64,000 bases of DNA, from assembly GCF_007750855.1 (NCBI RefSeq), contig NZ_CP036291.1, positions 6,112,905 to 6,176,904 on the forward strand, in the 5' to 3' direction. The notes below the pieces were generated by a model. That model saw only the letters and a list, made by a program, of their open reading frames with translations, did not search any database and had not been told where the DNA came from. The DNA is from Pirellulimonas nuda. Lineage in GTDB: Bacteria > Planctomycetota > Planctomycetia > Pirellulales > Lacipirellulaceae. Made by a program: the position numbers and the translations under genes. Shown one piece after another: positions 60,336 to 64,000 of the stretch. Position 1 is the first letter of the stretch, and each line of letters starts with the position of its first letter.

Positions 60336-60907
60336 GCCGTTCCCTCCCGGTCCATGGTGTCCTGGATGCACTTGTGCAGGGCCAGGCGTACCCGTTGCAA
60401 CGCCTTGTAGACAGACTCTGTCGTGCGTTTCAATCTCTCGGCGACATCCTTCACCTTTGCCCCTTCGGCGTAGTACTGCGTAAGCAAATCGCGGTTCCGG
60501 CTGCTCAGCGACCCAATGCAATGGCCGAGCGCCTGGTGCCGCTCGTCGGCCGCCCCACCGCTGCAGGCATGCGTGTCAGCCACCAGGTCCACCAGCTCCT
60601 GGCTGTACACCAGCTTGCTCCGCGACGCCTGTTTCCTCCACGTAAGCACCTGGAAGTGGGCTACCCGCATCGCCCAGGCGGTGAAGTTGGTGCCTGGTTC
60701 GAAACGGTCCAGCTCGCTCCACAGCCGCACGTTGGTTTCTTGGGAAATCTCGTCCGCGTCGTGCCAGCTCGGCACCAGGCTTAGGATGTAGGCGTACACC
60801 CTGCGCTCGTTCTGCGCCAGCAGCCTGGCGAAGTCTTCGCGCCGCTGTTCCGCAGAAATCGGCTCATCGGAGTCTCGGTCGCGGCGGTGCGGTTGGGCTG
60901 GTGGCAT
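60332..60907 (-). CDS. ECF RNA polymerase sigma factor, planctomycete type
   Basis: The 191-residue protein has region 2 (EISQETNVRLWSELDRFEPG) with the -10-binding segment TNFTAWAMRVAHFQVLTWRK, and region 4 (LKRTTESVYKALQRVRLALH) for -35 recognition. The pattern matches the Rhodopirellula/Verrucomicrobium ECF family (TIGR02989-like), which is coupled to FecR proteins. It probably controls the downstream glycan genes. Confidence 0.93.
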   Translation of the reverse strand: MPPAQPHRRDRDSDEPISAEQRREDFARLLAQNERRVYAYILSLVPSWHDADEISQETNVRLWSELDRFEPGTNFTAWAMRVAHFQVLTWRKQASRSKLVYSQELVDLVADTHACSGGAADERHQALGHCIGSLSSRNRDLLTQYYAEGAKVKDVAERLKRTTESVYKALQRVRLALHKCIQDTMDREGTA

Positions 60908-61456
60908 GTCGCTGAAGAGGTCCGACGAAGAACTAGTGCGATCCCGCTAAACCGCTGCAGGAGAAGCATCTCCCTGCACAAGTAGGGCCTACAATGCGGG
61001 TTTCTGGACACGAATTCAAGTAGGCCGGCGACGCGCACACGAATCCCTCGGCCAAACAACCACGGGGAACCGCACGGCACGAGCCGCGGGTGGGGCTGCA
61101 TCCCGCTTGAAATAAGAATCATCTCGAACGCCCCTCTATCGGGCGATAGCGGGGGCACATTTGGCCCTTGAGTTGGCGGTGTACGCCCACTCCGACTGGG
61201 CGCCATAGAACGGGGCTGGAGGAATACTTCTCTGGATCCCCTCTTTTTCTTGTCCAATTTCCCCGAGCGCTCGCCCTGTCCTGAGTGGCGGCTGTTCTAA
61301 TGCCCTTCCGCACGTCCCAGCGCGGTCGGAAGTAGTCAGCGTCGCAACTCGTCCTTGGTCTTATTTGTCATCCTGCTCGCATTCCGCTGCGGATTCGGCG
61401 GCAGCTTGTAGGACGATGAGGCTCCTCCAAATCTCCTTGCGAAACCAAGAAATCTC
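60908..61456. other. Divergent control region between sigma gene and PEP-CTERM gene
   Basis: This 549-bp region has no ORF with coding character. It is less GC-rich than the coding parts. It should hold the promoters of the ECF operon (minus) and of the gene at 61457 (plus), but I found no clear sigma-70 boxes. One short imperfect hairpin (CTGCAGGAGA / TCTCCCTGCA) lies near 60955. Confidence 0.4.
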
Positions 61457-63868
61457 ATGGTTGAACTGTCCCAACAGAAACGACGTGGCGCGTCATTCGC
61501 AGTGCTCTTGCTCGCTGTTGTGGCGACGCCACAGGTGTCGCACGCCCAACTATTCGTCCAAATCAATGAAGACCCGAGTTTCTTCCCGGCGAGTGCAGAA
61601 ATAATCGCGGCCACCCCCGCGCAATCCACCTTCGGTGACGATGCTCCGACTTCTCTCGGGCAAAGCTTTACCGTCACCACAGGTTTTTCGCTCGAATCGA
61701 TCTTTCTGGCCTACGAGAACGACACCGCTTCCACGGGCGACAAGACGCTCACACTGTCGATCTTCCCGGTTGCCGACGTGAACGCCGCTGTCGGCTATGT
61801 CGATCCACCCGATCCCAACAGCTTCTTGCTGAGCGAGTCGGTCACGTTCCCGTATGTGGGCAACACCGACACAATTGCGGGTATCAAGCTGAGCACTCCG
61901 CTGGCGCTGAGCCCGGGCGGCTACATGCTCCATTTCTCCGGCACAACCAATCCCGGATGGGAGTGGCTCCGACCGCTCACTAGCGTCGGCAGCACCTATG
62001 CCGATGGAAGGGGCTACGAGAACGGGGATGAGAAAGACGCGAGCGGTATCGATTTCTCGCTCGCCCTATCTTCAGTTCCACTGGACGGACCGCCGATCGA
62101 CACCTTCTCCGTGCAGTCGGGCAGCCTGTTGGCAGCGACGACCTGGGACAACGGCCTCGCTCCGGTTGGCGTCGCTCCGAACCCGAACTACACCCACCAC
62201 GTCGTGAACGGGCACACGGTGACCGCCGACGGCTCGCAAACCTACAACGGTGCACAACTAAACGTAGACGATGGCGCCTTGAACTACACCGCTAGCTCCG
62301 TCCACCTTTCCTCCGTCACTGTGGCGGCCGGAGCTACCGTCACCGAAACCACCAACGGTGAATTCTTTCTCGGCGACATCAGCACCCAGCCGCTCGGTCG
62401 GATGGAGCTCAACGGCCACCTGACCATTACCGCCGAAAGTGGGGACGCGGCAATCGACATGACCATGGCCGGAAGCGGCACAGCGGAGGTGAACTTGGAC
62501 ACCGGCGGCACGCTCTTTCTTACCGACATGAGCGAGTTCGGCGGCCTGCTCCAGTTCAACGGCGTGGGGAACGAGGTGCTCTACGAGGGCCCCGCCGGGG
62601 GGGGCATGACCGTCGAAATGAACTCGACCGGAGACAATCGATTTGCGATGAGCCTGGCAAACAACGGCGCCATGAATCAGATCATCGTCAACGAGTCGGG
62701 AGAGATTGATCACCGATCGACAGGCGTCCGGCTGATGAACGTCGGGCAAATCACCGCGAACGCCAACGTCACGGTCGATCTGACGACGACGTTTGATGGC
62801 GATGAACGGCGGCTGTTTGCGCCGGACGGGCTGGGAGGATCGAGCAACATCACTGTCAACGGGACGGCGTCGAATCCAACGGATGGCGGCGAGGTGTCGT
62901 TGAATAGATTCGAGAACGACAACACGACGCCAGAAGGCAACAACGTTACGCACCTGCCGACCGACGGATTCACTGGCCAACTCATTGCAAACAACTTCGT
63001 CGACATCGAGATTCGGCGGCAACTCTCGGGTGGAGCAATTGTCGTGAACCAGAACGCCTTCTTGGAGGTTGGTCACAACGAGGTAGAAGATTTTCTCACC
63101 ACACGAGTCGGCGAAATCACGGTCAATAGCGGGGGCACGCTGGAAGTTGGCTTCGAGGATCTCAACGGCGGCGTAGTGGCGCACGTGCCGTATGATGTCC
63201 GGCTGACCACACGGCGGGGGCAATCGGGCGATCTTACCCTTCAAGCGGGCTCGACGACCGTCATGCAGATATCCGGCGTCGGCGCCGGCCAGTTCGATAC
63301 CATCACTGCGGAAGGAACCGTCACCCTCGGCGGCGAACTCAAGGTGCTCATTGATCCTGCACTGGCCGCCGGGACCACGCATGCCACCCAGGGCACTTAT
63401 GTGCCGACAGACGGCGACACGTTCGTGATTATCTCCGGCGGCGCCGAAACGCTGGCGGCCGACTACGACGGGAACGGCACGGTTGGCCAAGAGGACTACG
63501 CCTTGTGGGCAGAAACGTTTGGCAACGACGACTTCGACGTAACGGCCGATGGAAACCTGGACGGTGTTATCGACGCGGCAGACTACACGTCGTGGCGGGA
63601 CAGCCTTGGCGCCTCCGGCAGCGTGACAGGATCGATCATGGGCGATTTCAGCTCGATGGTGATCGACGATCCCACGAATCTGTTGGCCGGCTTCAGCGTC
63701 ACCCGGATGGTCACGCCGGGTCTGGGCGGCAACGTGACCTTGACGATCAACGCGATCCCGCTGGCGGCGGGGTCGAGTCAGGTCCCAGAGCCGTCTTCGA
63801 TTCTGCTGTGCGGCATCGTCGGTGTGGCTGCAAGCCGCCTGGCCGGTCGTCGGCGGCGGCGTACGTAG
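61457..63868 (+). CDS. Large PEP-CTERM protein with autotransporter-like beta repeats and dockerin pair
   Basis: The 803-residue protein has a signal peptide (AVLLLAVVATPQVSHAQ). An N-terminal jelly-roll-like module (PGGYMLHFSGTTNPGWEWL) is followed by long beta-solenoid repeats (TVAAGATVTETTNGEFFLG; GEITVNSGGTLEVGFEDLNG). Two dockerin-like loops (DYDGNGTVGQEDYALWAETF; DGNLDGVIDAADYTSWRDSL) and a PEP-CTERM anchor (VPEPSSILLCGIVGVAAS ... RRRRR) end it. The solenoid resembles autotransporter-associated beta strand repeats. It is probably a surface adhesin or matrix protein. Confidence 0.87.
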   Translation: MVELSQQKRRGASFAVLLLAVVATPQVSHAQLFVQINEDPSFFPASAEIIAATPAQSTFGDDAPTSLGQSFTVTTGFSLESIFLAYENDTASTGDKTLTLSIFPVADVNAAVGYVDPPDPNSFLLSESVTFPYVGNTDTIAGIKLSTPLALSPGGYMLHFSGTTNPGWEWLRPLTSVGSTYADGRGYENGDEKDASGIDFSLALSSVPLDGPPIDTFSVQSGSLLAATTWDNGLAPVGVAPNPNYTHHVVNGHTVTADGSQTYNGAQLNVDDGALNYTASSVHLSSVTVAAGATVTETTNGEFFLGDISTQPLGRMELNGHLTITAESGDAAIDMTMAGSGTAEVNLDTGGTLFLTDMSEFGGLLQFNGVGNEVLYEGPAGGGMTVEMNSTGDNRFAMSLANNGAMNQIIVNESGEIDHRSTGVRLMNVGQITANANVTVDLTTTFDGDERRLFAPDGLGGSSNITVNGTASNPTDGGEVSLNRFENDNTTPEGNNVTHLPTDGFTGQLIANNFVDIEIRRQLSGGAIVVNQNAFLEVGHNEVEDFLTTRVGEITVNSGGTLEVGFEDLNGGVVAHVPYDVRLTTRRGQSGDLTLQAGSTTVMQISGVGAGQFDTITAEGTVTLGGELKVLIDPALAAGTTHATQGTYVPTDGDTFVIISGGAETLAADYDGNGTVGQEDYALWAETFGNDDFDVTADGNLDGVIDAADYTSWRDSLGASGSVTGSIMGDFSSMVIDDPTNLLAGFSVTRMVTPGLGGNVTLTINAIPLAAGSSQVPEPSSILLCGIVGVAASRLAGRRRRRT

Positions 63869-64000
63869 GTTTAACGGGAGTGACGCGCGATCGGCTGCGT
63901 CGCGCGGGTTGACCTGCAGCTCTCCATTCACGCGACTTGTCTGGCTTCAAGCCATGGAAACACCAAGAACGGAGGTCCAGTTGATCCCTTCTGCCCATCG
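63869..64000. other. Right edge, no gene seen
   Basis: These 132 bases after the PEP-CTERM stop show no ORF with coding character and no clear terminator. Confidence 0.4.

Overview
The window reads as chromosomal DNA of a planctomycete of the order Pirellulales, probably Lacipirellulaceae-like (inference). The pointers are very high GC, several PEP-CTERM proteins with dockerin-type EF-hand repeats (pattern DxNxDGxVDxADYTxWRD), sulfatases, an ECF sigma factor paired with a FecR protein, many planctomycete-type secreted proteins of unknown function, and an EF-Tu with an unusual switch I.

Layout. 1-19.8 kb is mixed housekeeping and envelope genes: a glycosyltransferase tail, two secreted orphans, a cyclase-like membrane protein, an NfeD/NfeD/FloA membrane-organisation cluster, an FmdB zinc ribbon, a membrane coiled-coil pair, ferritin, tRNA-Leu, CoaX with a shortened MnmE-like GTPase, a Wza-type polysaccharide export pair, an MBL-fold nuclease-like protein and UppP. 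19.8-31 kb holds a large SHD1/WD-like secreted protein, SufU-SufS, two translationally coupled cyclase-fold proteins, a compact type II fatty-acid or polyketide cluster (FabZ-like, long ACP, FabZ-like, FabF) and a DUF433/DUF5615 toxin-antitoxin pair. 31.8-35.1 kb carries ObgE, L27 and two secreted proteins on the minus strand.

35.4-51.1 kb is the classic translation/transcription block: tRNA-Thr, Tyr, Gly, Thr, tuf, tRNA-Trp, secE, nusG, rplK, rplA, rplJ, rplL, rpoB, rpoC. rpoB and rpoC are split by about 980 bp. That gap holds a small membrane-protein ORF and a decayed four-helix-bundle (S23/IVP-type) gene bracketed by inverted short-word repeats. 51.3-64 kb is a secreted glycan-processing region: ECF sigma, FecR, SGNH esterase, sulfatase, propeller-type glycosidase-like protein and beta-helix protein in one minus-strand series, flanked by two more PEP-CTERM proteins.

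The main structural novelty is between genes. Two repeat classes recur. The first is GC-rich REP-like perfect or near-perfect inverted repeats. The second is AT-richer tracts built from 8-12 nt degenerate words, usually arranged as inverted repeats around a core; one such core is the four-helix-bundle pseudogene. These tracts interrupt even ribosomal and RNA polymerase operons.
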